Positions 23,169-31,759 of a stretch of 43,861 bases of DNA are shown here, piece by piece. The translations under genes were made by a program, and so were the position numbers. Source of the stretch: a virus; the IMG/VR virus record IMGVR_UViG_3300037166_000041, positions 1 through 43,861 of that record. The stretch is one strand, 5' to 3'. The notes beneath the pieces were generated by a model. The model saw only the letters and a list, made by a program, of their open reading frames with translations, was not told where the DNA came from and did not search any database. Every line of letters starts with the position of its first letter. The first letter of the stretch is position 1.

Positions 23169-23396
23169 ATGACAGTTTTTGAGGCTCTCAAACAAGCTGA
23201 GCATGAATATGTTAGCCTTGATCGTTCACAAGATCATCTTGCGCCAGATTCTGATGGGTATATAGATCTAGGCCCTATAGTACCTTGGATATTGAACAGA
23301 ACGGTTGAACTTTGTAGCCTGCCTATTGATCATGTACGAGCAAGGTACTATTCGGCAGATTATGAGATTTGGTATAAAAGGCATCGCAATGACTAA
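23169..23396 (+). CDS. Small hypothetical protein
   Basis: 75 residues overlapping the polymerase start by 8 bases. Acidic/aromatic composition. The upstream site is weak (AGTAGG, 23156-23161). Confidence 0.55.
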   Translation: MTVFEALKQAEHEYVSLDRSQDHLAPDSDGYIDLGPIVPWILNRTVELCSLPIDHVRARYYSADYEIWYKRHRND

Positions 23397-25398
23397 AGCA
23401 CCTCTCGTAATCACTGCTGACTTTGAGACGAAGGCAATCGAGCCGCGGCCGAAGTATCCACCAAAGCCGGTTAGCCTAGCGTTGAAGTGGCCGGATCGAC
23501 GCGACTATTTGCTAATGGCATGGGGTCATGGCGATGGTTCTAAGGCTGCCGGTAACAATTGCACGGAGAAAGAAGCGCGCGGAGAGTACAAAAAGGCGCG
23601 TGATAGCCGCTACCCCATGCTTTTCCAGAACGGACTGTTCGACGAGGACGTGGCCGAAATAGCTTGGGACATACCGCTGTTGCCGTGGGAGCGATATCAC
23701 GATACGATGTTTCTTCTTGCCTTATGGGATCCGCATGCTTCGTCACTAGGTTTGAAAGAGAGCGCTGAACGCCTGTTGGGTATTCCGCCTGAAGAACAAG
23801 ATTTGATGAATCAGTGGATTATCGCCAACATACCAGCGGTCAGGCAGAAGCCGTCTACTGCTGGCGCCTACATCAGTTGTTGCCCCTACCAAATAGTCAA
23901 GCCTTATCACAAAGGTGACCTCACACGCACCGGAGCGCTATTCAACTACCTTTGGCCGTTGGTCATCGATGCTGGAATGGAAGAAGCATACCAAAGAGAA
24001 TTGCGTCTTATGCCCATTCTGCTACGTAATGCGCGGCGCGGTATGCGGGTGGATGTCGATGCGCTGACCCACGACCTACCGGCGATGAAAGCTGGCGTGG
24101 AGAAGGTTGATAACTGGCTTCGTAAGCGGCTGGGCGACATAAACATCGATAGCGACAAGCAGCTGGGTGAGGCACTACTTGCGAAAGGCATCGTAACTGA
24201 TTTTGCTCGCACGGAGCATGGCAAGCTGTCAGTAAGCAACAAGACACTTACGATCAGCAAGTTCAAGGATAAGAATGTCTACCAAGCCCTGACTTACCGC
24301 GGTAAGATGAGCACTAGTATTAGCATGTTTATGGCGCCCTGGGTGGAGCTGGCGCAGTATGACGGCCTTCTCCACGGTGATTGGTCGCAGGTACGTCGAG
24401 ATAAGGCCAGCGGCGGGCAGCAGGGCGCACGCAGTCTGCGTATTATCTGCAGCAAGCCGAACCTGCTCAACATTCCTAAGAAATGGCGGCGGGCTGTTAC
24501 TGCTGGGTATATTCATCCGACATTTGTCAAAGTTCCTGAACTACCGTTCATGCGCAAGTATGTGCTGCCAAGCAAGGGTAAGCAGTGGGGCAGGCGCGAT
24601 TACAACCAACAAGAAGTAAGGCTCTTCGGTCACTTTGAAGAAGGTCCGGTGATGGCCGGCTTTTTGGCTGATCCGCTTACTCGTGAATGCCTCAAATGCG
24701 GCGCGCCAGTTGGTAAGAAGTGCATTGGTGGTTCAATGCACAAAGAACGTCAGTTTGATATGCACGAGGGTGTTCGCGCCGCTGAGGAAGAGGCGCTTAT
24801 AAATGCCGGCGTGCGTACGGAGTTCAGCCGTGATGATGCTAAGGGTACAGTGTTCGGGGCATTTTACGGCCAAGGCGTGACAGGTCTAATGGCTTCGCTT
24901 AAGCTGCGTGACCCCGAGGATAAGGCTGTTGGGCGACTTATTCACAAGGCGCTGCATACAGCGGTGCCTACTATCAAGACTCTTAGTAATGAGTTACAGG
25001 CGCTGGCTAAGGACAAGTCGAGCGCTTATTCAAATGGCCACCCCATCCGCACGATTGGCGGCCGGCTGTATTACTGTGAGCCGCCGAAGTATTCGGAGAA
25101 GTTCGGCCGAGATATGACCTTTGAGTACAAGCTGATCAGCTACCTCATTCAAGGTAGCGGCGCTGATGTCATCAAAGAGGCCATCATCCGCTATGACGCG
25201 CATCCGAAGCGGCAAGAGGACATGAATGTCACCGTATACGACGAAATTGACATTGACGTCCCAATGAGTAGGAGCGGTGCGAAACAAGAGATGAGCGTGC
25301 TGCGTGAATGTATGCAAAGTATCGAGTGCGATGTGCCACTGTTGAGTGATGGTGAGGTTGGGTCGTCGTGGGGCGATTTGAAAGCGTGGGATGACTGA
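23389..25398 (+). CDS. Family A DNA polymerase with 3'-5' exonuclease domain
   Basis: 669 residues. Exonuclease motif I is DFE at 11-13, motif II NGLFDED near 80. Polymerase motif A RRDYNQQEVRLFGHF near 401-416, motif B RDDAKGTVFGAFYG near 481-494, motif C VYDEID near 615-620 (Tyr in place of the usual His before DE). Between DP and DMHE, in the fingers approach, an extra ~25-residue segment with CLKCGAPVGKKC and a following HKER looks like an inserted zinc knuckle. It should be the replicative polymerase of this phage. ATG 23389 is used; the upstream frame has no ribosome binding site. Confidence 0.92.
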   Translation: MTKAPLVITADFETKAIEPRPKYPPKPVSLALKWPDRRDYLLMAWGHGDGSKAAGNNCTEKEARGEYKKARDSRYPMLFQNGLFDEDVAEIAWDIPLLPWERYHDTMFLLALWDPHASSLGLKESAERLLGIPPEEQDLMNQWIIANIPAVRQKPSTAGAYISCCPYQIVKPYHKGDLTRTGALFNYLWPLVIDAGMEEAYQRELRLMPILLRNARRGMRVDVDALTHDLPAMKAGVEKVDNWLRKRLGDINIDSDKQLGEALLAKGIVTDFARTEHGKLSVSNKTLTISKFKDKNVYQALTYRGKMSTSISMFMAPWVELAQYDGLLHGDWSQVRRDKASGGQQGARSLRIICSKPNLLNIPKKWRRAVTAGYIHPTFVKVPELPFMRKYVLPSKGKQWGRRDYNQQEVRLFGHFEEGPVMAGFLADPLTRECLKCGAPVGKKCIGGSMHKERQFDMHEGVRAAEEEALINAGVRTEFSRDDAKGTVFGAFYGQGVTGLMASLKLRDPEDKAVGRLIHKALHTAVPTIKTLSNELQALAKDKSSAYSNGHPIRTIGGRLYYCEPPKYSEKFGRDMTFEYKLISYLIQGSGADVIKEAIIRYDAHPKRQEDMNVTVYDEIDIDVPMSRSGAKQEMSVLRECMQSIECDVPLLSDGEVGSSWGDLKAWDD

Positions 25399-25618
25399 CG
25401 GTATGATAGATGAAGTAGCAAAATTTGCTCAGAATTTTAAGACGCTCGATGACTTAGGAAAGATCCGCGGTCTTAGACGGATGATTCTCCACGAAGGCCG
25501 CCCAGATGCCGTGTTAGTAGTTGGTTACTGGCCAAGCGGTGCTGACGCCTGGATAGAAAGTGATGTGGCGTTTAAGAAACGGATTCAGGAGGTACTTAAT
25601 GCCACAGAAGAAGTATAG
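25391..25618 (+). CDS. Small hypothetical protein
   Basis: 75 residues, overlapping the polymerase stop by 8 bases. LDDLGKIRGLRRMILHEGRP is visible. No family recognised. Confidence 0.55.
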   Translation: MTDGMIDEVAKFAQNFKTLDDLGKIRGLRRMILHEGRPDAVLVVGYWPSGADAWIESDVAFKKRIQEVLNATEEV

Positions 25619-25799
25619 TTTCAAAGATGTGCAATGCCAAGTTGTCAATACTACGTTTGCATTTGGTGTCAGCGCTGCACAGCCTATCACACTTTCTTTT
25701 GAGTATCACGATGATGCCCGTGTGAAGTGGTATGTAGAAGCCAAAGGCACTAGAATCCAAGTAACAGAAGAGGAGCCTCAAATTGCCCCCAAAGTCTAA
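25599..25799 (+). CDS. Small beta-rich hypothetical protein
   Basis: 66 residues with AGGAGG 6 bases upstream of ATG 25599. Overlaps both neighbours. Strand-rich (QPITLSFEYHDDARVKWYVE). Unknown. Confidence 0.6.
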   Translation: MPQKKYSFKDVQCQVVNTTFAFGVSAAQPITLSFEYHDDARVKWYVEAKGTRIQVTEEEPQIAPKV

Positions 25800-26562
25800 A
25801 GGTCGTTTCACTACGCTTTCATCCTGGAGTTTTAGCGTCTTCACTCAGTATATCAAATGTCCCTTCTCAGTCTGCTTGGAGAAGATTCAGAAGGTTCGCA
25901 TCGTCGAACCTGAGAATCCTTTCTTTGCAAAAGGTAACAAGTCACACTCTATCGCAGAGCAGTTTATCAGTGGCAAGGGTGCGCGACCTTCGCTTGTAGT
26001 GGAATTGCCGCTATTGCCTGGCCAGAAGGTTCCTGATAAGGTTGATCTTACGCCTATCAAGGACCAGCTGGCGCAGCTCCGTAAGCGCGGTACTGAGGTT
26101 GCAGTAGAGCAGGAGTGGGCTTTTGATCGTGCTTGGAAACCTACTGGCTGGTTTGATAAAGACGCCTGGCTGCGGATGAAGACCGACGTATGCGGTAGCA
26201 CTGTGTCGCCTCCCACAGTGGACATCGTGGATTGGAAGACGGGAAAAGTACATCTAGAAGATCACAAGCTACAACGGCGGTTATACGGAATGGGTGGACT
26301 GATCCTCGTTCAAGAGGGTGTCCTGGCCGGCGGTGATAAGAATGTAAAGCTCACTGCACAGCATGTTTATGTAGACACTGGCCAGCGAGCAACTGAAGAG
26401 TTCCTTATGAAGCACCTGGCGCCGTTGAAGCGCGAGTGGCTTTCTAGAATTCAGTATATGATGGCCGACACCATTTATCCGTCAAAGCCGGCACCATATA
26501 CATGTCGTTGGTGTAAATTCAATGCAAAGCGTGCTGGCGGGCCTTGTAAGGATGGTATATGA
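25783..26562 (+). CDS. PD-(D/E)XK nuclease, Cas4/RecB-like
   Basis: 259 residues. SFSVFTQYIKCPF at 12-24 is the N-terminal S-x-x-x-F-x-x-C-P motif; KSHSIAEQF near 48-56 supplies the His; VDIVDWKTGK near 145-154 is the D-x-n-D-W-K active site; the C-terminal CRWCKF with GPC completes a possible Fe-S or zinc cluster. An exonuclease processing recombination or replication ends is likely. Start TTG 25783 has GAGGAG about 7 bases upstream, and no ATG alternative precedes the first motif. Confidence 0.85.
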   Translation: MPPKSKGRFTTLSSWSFSVFTQYIKCPFSVCLEKIQKVRIVEPENPFFAKGNKSHSIAEQFISGKGARPSLVVELPLLPGQKVPDKVDLTPIKDQLAQLRKRGTEVAVEQEWAFDRAWKPTGWFDKDAWLRMKTDVCGSTVSPPTVDIVDWKTGKVHLEDHKLQRRLYGMGGLILVQEGVLAGGDKNVKLTAQHVYVDTGQRATEEFLMKHLAPLKREWLSRIQYMMADTIYPSKPAPYTCRWCKFNAKRAGGPCKDGI

Positions 26563-26948
26563 CGTCTGAGGACGAAGCTACACCAGAGCAGATTGCTGAG
26601 TTGATCGCGGCAGTTCAGAATGAACTAGTTACCTTGCTTCAGGCATCAGGTGGCAGGGTGCCATATGCTGATCCATTTGAAGGCGGTGTACTGCTTGGCG
26701 CTATCCAGAAGGCATGCGCTGCTTATGTTGGGCCTGACTTCTCTCAACTGAAATTTGAAGTTGGTGAGGTTACGCCAGAAATGCGACGAACTGGTAAGTG
26801 CCCACCTATTCATATAAGTGGCCCACTAGAGTTAATGGAGATGCTAGGTAGGCCAGTGTCTGCTTTACGCGCATCTGATTTTATTGATGTGGACGTGAGA
26901 ATTGTTAGTGAAGACGAAGCCGCTGAGGAGGTTGATAGTGCCTGTTAA
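26559..26948 (+). CDS. Hypothetical acidic protein
   Basis: 129 residues, ATG overlapping the nuclease stop. N-terminus acidic (TSEDEATPEQIAEL). No family recognised. Confidence 0.6.
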   Translation: MTSEDEATPEQIAELIAAVQNELVTLLQASGGRVPYADPFEGGVLLGAIQKACAAYVGPDFSQLKFEVGEVTPEMRRTGKCPPIHISGPLELMEMLGRPVSALRASDFIDVDVRIVSEDEAAEEVDSAC

Positions 26949-27156
26949 GTCTAAGAAAAGCAAGGCGCCAAAGTTGCCAGACCTGAAGGTCTGTGCACAG
27001 AGTGCTCTGCGGTGTGCTTTAGAGCAGTTAGAAGCCTTCACTATTATTGATCTATATGGTGTGCATGCTACTGATTGCTCTTACGCTGCGTATAAGATTT
27101 ATGAAGACGCAAAGGCTTTAGCTGTTAACTACATCAAGAAAGGTATTGAGCTATGA
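26938..27156 (+). CDS. Small hypothetical protein
   Basis: 72 residues, GTG 26938 with GAGGAGG upstream. Lys-rich start (PVKSKKSKAPKLPDLK), then a helix with two Cys. Overlaps its neighbours. Confidence 0.58.
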   Translation: MPVKSKKSKAPKLPDLKVCAQSALRCALEQLEAFTIIDLYGVHATDCSYAAYKIYEDAKALAVNYIKKGIEL

Positions 27157-27401
27157 CGGCAGACCAACGAAGATTTTATGTACGTGGAGTATTAGCTGCA
27201 TGTACTCAATTCAAGGCTTCACCAAGCGTGGTTACTTTGGTGTGTCGTGAATTAGGACTTACATCTGAAGATTTATCTAAACTCATTACTGAGGAGCGTG
27301 AAGCTACGCAGATAGAGCGCGAGGCTGCAAAGGCGGCGCGAGCAGTGAGGAAGGTGGCGTCGGCTGATCTTGGTAGCGGAGCGGCAAGGCTAACACGATG
27401 A
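27153..27401 (+). CDS. Small helical hypothetical protein
   Basis: 82 residues overlapping by 4 bases on both sides. RELGLTSEDLSKLITEERE could be a short HTH-like unit, but this is weak. Confidence 0.58.
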   Translation: MTADQRRFYVRGVLAACTQFKASPSVVTLVCRELGLTSEDLSKLITEEREATQIEREAAKAARAVRKVASADLGSGAARLTR

Positions 27402-27721
27402 GTGAGTTTACGGAGTGGAAAGAGGATCAGCACTTCATAGGCGCTGAGGCTATTCGCGTTCTTACGACAATTGGTGATACGCTGGACGCCGTAGTAGTAA
27501 CTAAAGCATTCTGGCTTAATCCGCCCGGCGTACGGTCCACGCGCGTGGGCATTGACGTGCCGCTATTGTCAGAGGATCAGCGTACTACTGAGCAGCGCAA
27601 CCTGGTCGTAGGTTGGCGGTGTGAACGATGTAAGACGATGCTGTTCGCTACCTGCATCAGCGACCTGTGGCACCTACCATGCTGCGAGGGTTTCCATAGC
27701 AGTGGAAGCTATGAGGCATAA
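27398..27721 (+). CDS. Hypothetical protein with CxxC pair
   Basis: 107 residues. WRCERCKTM near 73-81 and LPCCEGFH near 93-100 suggest one zinc site. No family recognised. Confidence 0.6.
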   Translation: MSEFTEWKEDQHFIGAEAIRVLTTIGDTLDAVVVTKAFWLNPPGVRSTRVGIDVPLLSEDQRTTEQRNLVVGWRCERCKTMLFATCISDLWHLPCCEGFHSSGSYEA

Positions 27722-27928
27722 ATGACTATTGAAGAGCTGTATGAGAAGATGCGGGTAGATGCAGAAGAGAATTCCAACATCTGGGATGACTTGGATTATG
27801 CATCTGGTTTTGATGATGACGTCACGAACTGCGACGGTGAATTTTTGCAATGGGCGTTGTTGTCTGATTCTCAGCGTGCTACGTTTACAGAGAAGTTAGC
27901 GCCTTGGCTTGCCCGCCGTGAAGCCTAG
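27722..27928 (+). CDS. Small acidic hypothetical protein
   Basis: 68 residues, very acidic (NIWDDLDYASGFDDDVTNCD). Its end overlaps the VRR-NUC gene by 20 bases. Unknown. Confidence 0.58.
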   Translation: MTIEELYEKMRVDAEENSNIWDDLDYASGFDDDVTNCDGEFLQWALLSDSQRATFTEKLAPWLARREA

Positions 27929-28229
27929 CCGCCGTCGTGAGGCAGCTCTGGAGTCGTGGTGTGTGGCATGGGCCAGGGCACGTGGGATGGTAGTCAGTAA
28001 GCTGAAGGACCCGATCGGAATTATGGACCACTGCTTTTGGGCTTCTGGTGGCGCATGGCTGATAGAGTTCAAAGACTCGCAAGCGGACTTGCTGGACCCA
28101 TACGAGGGTATCCACCCGCTTCAGTGGTATTACTTGATCGTGCTGCGGGCCGCTGGTTATAGGACGGCAGTGGTCACTACTAGGGAAGGGTTTTTGAGGT
28201 TGATGAATGATGGTGTGGAGAAAACCTAA
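27909..28229 (+). CDS. VRR-NUC domain nuclease
   Basis: 106 residues. Compact VRR-NUC fold: E11 near the N-terminus, KLKDPIGIMDHCFW near 31-44, WLIEFK near 50-55 (catalytic E-x-K) and QWYYLIVLRAAGY near 71-83. Stand-alone VRR-NUC proteins in phages cut branched DNA and often accompany SNF2 helicases, as here 0.6 kb downstream. Start is TTG 27909 or GTG 27918; neither has a clear site. Confidence 0.82.
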   Translation: MPAVKPSRRREAALESWCVAWARARGMVVSKLKDPIGIMDHCFWASGGAWLIEFKDSQADLLDPYEGIHPLQWYYLIVLRAAGYRTAVVTTREGFLRLMNDGVEKT

Positions 28230-28836
28230 GTATGAATTGTCACCAGACACTCCAAAGCGTGTGGCAGAAAAGGTAAATTCATGGGTCCACTATGGCACTT
28301 ATGAACCATTGACTGCGCGAGAGGCAAAGCAGTTATTAAAAGCTAATTGTGTAGTAGACGAAAATGGGTGTTGGCTCTGGAATTTGAATACGTTTACTAA
28401 TGGTTATGGCAGACTGTCATGTAAGGTGGCGCGTGCGATTGGGTTTGGAGTCAGTAGGGTTCATGTAGTAGCATATTTATTATGGAAGGGTAAAGTACCA
28501 AAAGGTAAGTTTGTCTGTCATTTTTGTGACGTAAAGCGGTGTTTTAACCCAAGACACCTTTGGCCTGGTACCAATCACGACAATTAAAAGGATGCGGCTG
28601 ATAAAGGCGTGTTTGCTGCGTATTGGACTAAAGAACGGCGTGCCGCTAAGGGCGTCCTAAACAGTGGTGAGGGCAACCCGATGTATGGTAGAAGTGGTAT
28701 TGCAGCGCCTTGTTATGGTAGAGTCGGCGCCTTGCATCCAATGTTTGGAACTCACCACACGTCTAAAGCGCGTGCGCAGATAAGTGCGTCTTGCAAAGCC
28801 ACGTTTGCGGCCAAGAGGTCTCTCAATGCCAGTTGA
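28207..28836 (+). pseudogene. HNH homing endonuclease with in-frame TAA (HNH + NUMOD3-like tail)
   Basis: The first 126 codons encode a complete HNH unit: NGCWLWNLNTFTNGYG, RVHVVAYLLWKG and CHFCDVKRCFNPRHLWPGTN. An in-frame TAA lies at 28585-28587. The same frame then continues for 83 codons with NUMOD3-like repeats (GEGNPMYGRSG, APCYGRVG, HPMFGTHHT) to a TGA at 28834-28836, overlapping the helicase start. One ancestral gene has been split. The HNH part may still be made; a restart at GTG 28609 could make the tail. The coding sequence is more AT-rich than its neighbours, fitting a mobile endonuclease. Confidence 0.8.
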
Positions 28837-30343
28837 CTTAGTTCCGACGTCTTTAGCTATTAAGATCTATGAACACAAACGTGACGCTATTGCATGGAAA
28901 CCACACTTTTATCAAGAACGTGCATTGAAGTTTGTTCTTGAGACTCCCCAGAGCGGTTTGCTACTTTGTCCCGGCCTAGGGAAAACCAGTATCATACTGG
29001 CGGCGATCAAGGTGCTACTGAAGCGCCGGTTGATGAAGCGCGCCCTGGTTGTGGCGCCGCTCAGAGCCATTTATGATGTATGGCCAATGGAGGTTAGTGA
29101 CTGGAAGGACTTCAACGAATTGGGCGTGGCGGTGGTGCATGGCTCGGCGGCGCAGCGTGAGAAGGTGCTGCGGCAACTGCGGCCAGAACATCAAGTGGTG
29201 CTTACTAACTTCGAGGAGATACCGTGGCTGTTCAACTCGAAGCAGCGAATGAAGGCGCTGGCTGCTGACGTGCTCGTGATCGATGAGTCATCGCGCATCA
29301 AAGCGTCTAATACCGTCAGGTTCAGGGCGCTGCGCAAGCACCTGCATGAGTTCAAGCGGCGGTATATCCTAACCGGCAGCCCGCGGCCGCGCAACTACCT
29401 AGATTTGTTCGGTCAGATATACGCCCTTGATCGCGGTGCGGCATTGGGGCAATATATCAGTCACTACCGTAATCAGTTCTTTTTCCCCACTGGCTTCCAG
29501 ATGCGCGAATGGGAAATCCTGCCGGGAGCGGCGGAGGACATCAATAAGCTGGTTGCTCCGATGGTGCTGCGCTTAGATGCCAAGGACTACCTCAAGCTGC
29601 CGAAGGACCCAGTGCGTGATCACTTTGTAGAGTTGCCGGCAGCAGCGCGCAAGGAGTATGACTCCATCGAAGAGACGATGATGAGCGTCCTCTTCACCGC
29701 TCCGCTGACGACTAGCGCCGCGGCGCGGTCTAAGTGCGCTCAGATCGCAAACGGCAGCGTCTACCTTGACGCTGGCCCACAGGACGAGCGATGGCCTACA
29801 AAGGAGCGGCGGGTGAAGGTGGTTCACACGGCCAAGGTGGAGGCCCTGGTGGATCTGTACGAAGAGTTGCAAGGTGAAGCACTGCTGGTGTTCATCGGGT
29901 TTCACCACGATGTTGTAGCAATACGTAAGGCACTTGGCAAGGATATTCCTTGCATCAATGGCGAAACTACCAGAGGTCAGGCCACGGAGTACATCGACAG
30001 GTGGAACAAGGGCTTGCTGCCAATTATGCTGGCGCACCCAGCTTCAGCCGGCCACGCGCTCAATCTGCAGAAGTTCAATGCACGCCACGTAGGTTTCTTT
30101 TTTATACCTGATGATTACGACCACTACGATCAGGGCTTCCGCCGCGTGTGGCGGCAAGGCAACAAGGCGGACTTTGTCATGAGGCACCACTTCATCGCGC
30201 GCGCTACGGTGGACGTGGCCAAAATGCGGAATCTGAAGCGTAAGGGCGAAGGGCAGAAGGCGTTTCTAGACGCCATGCGCGAGTACGCCGAGGAGCGTGG
30301 TTACAAAGTACCGGGTGGTAAGCACGTTAGAGGCTCACGATGA
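28826..30343 (+). CDS. SNF2-type DNA helicase/ATPase
   Basis: 505 residues. Motif I CPGLGKTS at 48-55, motif II VIDESSRIK near 149-157, motif III LTGSPRPRN near 181-189, motif IV-like LLVFIGFHHDV near 353-363 and motif VI RRVWRQGNK near 439-447. This is the phage class of SNF2 translocases, which remodel protein-DNA complexes or assist replication and recombination. ATG 28826 is chosen at the domain start, and the ribosome binding site there (AAGAGG) is weak. It partners naturally with the VRR-NUC gene upstream. Confidence 0.9.
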   Translation: MPVDLVPTSLAIKIYEHKRDAIAWKPHFYQERALKFVLETPQSGLLLCPGLGKTSIILAAIKVLLKRRLMKRALVVAPLRAIYDVWPMEVSDWKDFNELGVAVVHGSAAQREKVLRQLRPEHQVVLTNFEEIPWLFNSKQRMKALAADVLVIDESSRIKASNTVRFRALRKHLHEFKRRYILTGSPRPRNYLDLFGQIYALDRGAALGQYISHYRNQFFFPTGFQMREWEILPGAAEDINKLVAPMVLRLDAKDYLKLPKDPVRDHFVELPAAARKEYDSIEETMMSVLFTAPLTTSAAARSKCAQIANGSVYLDAGPQDERWPTKERRVKVVHTAKVEALVDLYEELQGEALLVFIGFHHDVVAIRKALGKDIPCINGETTRGQATEYIDRWNKGLLPIMLAHPASAGHALNLQKFNARHVGFFFIPDDYDHYDQGFRRVWRQGNKADFVMRHHFIARATVDVAKMRNLKRKGEGQKAFLDAMREYAEERGYKVPGGKHVRGSR

Positions 30344-30585
30344 AACGTACAAATGCTCTGAAGCTGTCGCCTAACGGCATAACCCTCCAAGCCGCGCCTT
30401 TGCGCGCTCCAGACGCGCCTACAGACTTTGACCTAGAGGTTAAGCGGCTCAGGCTCACCGGCTCCGCTATGGAGGTTCTGGGAGCGTCTGTGGGCCTCCG
30501 TGAGTGGGCCATGCGGTGGTGCAGAAGCCGCTATATTCCTGAAGATCTGCTAAAAATGTGGGGAATGGAGCAGAATGATTTATAA
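30340..30585 (+). CDS. Small hypothetical protein
   Basis: 81 residues, overlaps the helicase stop by 4 bases. Its last codon and stop (TTA TAA) lie inside the next promoter's TTATAATAG, as with the HD gene at 7698. No family recognised. Confidence 0.6.
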   Translation: MKRTNALKLSPNGITLQAAPLRAPDAPTDFDLEVKRLRLTGSAMEVLGASVGLREWAMRWCRSRYIPEDLLKMWGMEQNDL

Positions 30586-30586
30586 T
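30580..30586 (+). promoter_or_regulatory. Promoter of recurrent TTATAATAGA type
   Basis: TTTATAATAGATTCAGG, TATAAT at 30581-30586, about 31 bases before the DUF3846 gene. It lacks the CTTAAC box of the other three copies, so the shared part is the -10 and the following AGAT. Confidence 0.55.
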
Positions 30587-30616
30587 AGATTCAGGTCTTA
30601 GAAAGGAGATCTGAGA

Positions 30617-31012
30617 ATGTCTAGTGAATCTGCAATTGAGAAGAAAATACCGAGCCGGAAAGTTGAACGTGGCATGCTGTACTTTCCTGGTAAGAATGGC
30701 GCAGTGATTGGGGTCATCCCGCAGAATGGTAAGAAGTTCGTTTACGAGGAACTTCGTCACGCTGTTGGCGGCTTGATTGAATCTATAGCACCAGCTATAC
30801 AGCACCAGAAAGTTTGGGCCAATGAAGAGGGCGTTCTTCAGCGGCTGGAGGACAATCAGTACACTTGGAATGTCGCTAACAAGGCTGTATATTTGCTTAA
30901 TGGTTATGGGTCAAATTGGCGTATTGTGGGTCGTGTTTTAGTGGTCTTCAAAACCGACGACCTATCTGCGGATAGTGGGCGTATCTTTGTTGCGCAGGCG
31001 GTGCAACCGTGA
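30617..31012 (+). CDS. DUF3846 domain protein
   Basis: 131 residues. GAVIGVIPQNGKKFVYEELR near 28-47, VGGLIESI and the KVWANEEGVLQRLEDNQ block fit DUF3846, a common phage and plasmid protein of unknown role. GAAAGGAG upstream. First gene after the 30581 promoter. Confidence 0.75.
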   Translation: MSSESAIEKKIPSRKVERGMLYFPGKNGAVIGVIPQNGKKFVYEELRHAVGGLIESIAPAIQHQKVWANEEGVLQRLEDNQYTWNVANKAVYLLNGYGSNWRIVGRVLVVFKTDDLSADSGRIFVAQAVQP

Positions 31013-31230
31013 CCGATTTCAAAGTGGGCGACAAAGTGCAGATTGACCCGGCGCTCGTCTGTGGCGGCGCGCGGAGGTCGCGAGGTACTGGTACCGTAGT
31101 TGCTATGCGTAGCGGTGGAACGCGGGCCTATGTGCGGTGGGCTTCACGTCACGATGGCGGTGATACTTTGAACGAAGACATCGCCACTTGGGAACTTGTC
31201 TTAGTGAGTAATCCGAAGGAGGCGGCGTGA
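31009..31230 (+). CDS. Small KOW/SH3-like protein
   Basis: 73 residues, GTG start overlapping the previous stop. FKVGDKVQIDPALV and GTGTVVAMRSGGTRAYVRW form an SH3-like barrel pattern, as in 33418-33642. Confidence 0.65.
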   Translation: MTDFKVGDKVQIDPALVCGGARRSRGTGTVVAMRSGGTRAYVRWASRHDGGDTLNEDIATWELVLVSNPKEAA

Positions 31231-31439
31231 TGGCGAGTTCTGGTAATGTTATGCCGGCGGCGCGGGCGGCTCTGCTTCCTAAACCTGACGGTCCTTTGTG
31301 CGGTGCTTTGCAGGATTCATTTCCGCACAAGATGTGTAACCGCAAACCGCGGCACCGTGGGGACCACTGCTACAGGACGCAATGTGGCGACAAAGTGGTT
31401 GAGGTATGGTGGCCTTCATTGCAGGAGGTTGAGAGATGA
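31230..31439 (+). CDS. Small Cys/His protein
   Basis: 69 residues from ATG 31230 (AGGAGG 7 bases upstream; GTG 31227 would be only 4 away). LCGALQDSFPHKMCNRKPRH, then GDHC, gives a C-x-n-C-x-n-H-x-n-H-C set for zinc. Unknown function. Confidence 0.6.
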   Translation: MASSGNVMPAARAALLPKPDGPLCGALQDSFPHKMCNRKPRHRGDHCYRTQCGDKVVEVWWPSLQEVER

Positions 31440-31759
31440 AGGTTGTCAGCATTTATGACCAAAAGTCTCACCTCACGCCCGGACCGTCGCTCAACGTCCG
31501 TCAGCTTCTTAATCCCATCTTCTACGCTGGTAATGCATGGCCTCTAGCCGGTAAAAGACATCCGGATAGTACGCGTCAGCGTCGGGCGGTCCAGCGTACT
31601 TGTGACCTGGCTACGGCGCGCGAGTTGAAACGCAAGTTTCAGTATGTGCCCTTGTGCTTGGTGCCGCCGCCAGAGAAGATGGTGGGTTATTGGCGCAGCG
31701 GGCAGAGGTTCTACGGTTCGACGGAGATGCAACGGCACTGGGCTGGTGGTGTGCTATGA
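31436..31759 (+). CDS. Hypothetical protein
   Basis: 107 residues, overlaps by 4 bases on each side, AGGAGG upstream. Basic middle (RHPDSTRQRRAVQRTC). No family recognised. Confidence 0.6.
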   Translation: MKVVSIYDQKSHLTPGPSLNVRQLLNPIFYAGNAWPLAGKRHPDSTRQRRAVQRTCDLATARELKRKFQYVPLCLVPPPEKMVGYWRSGQRFYGSTEMQRHWAGGVL

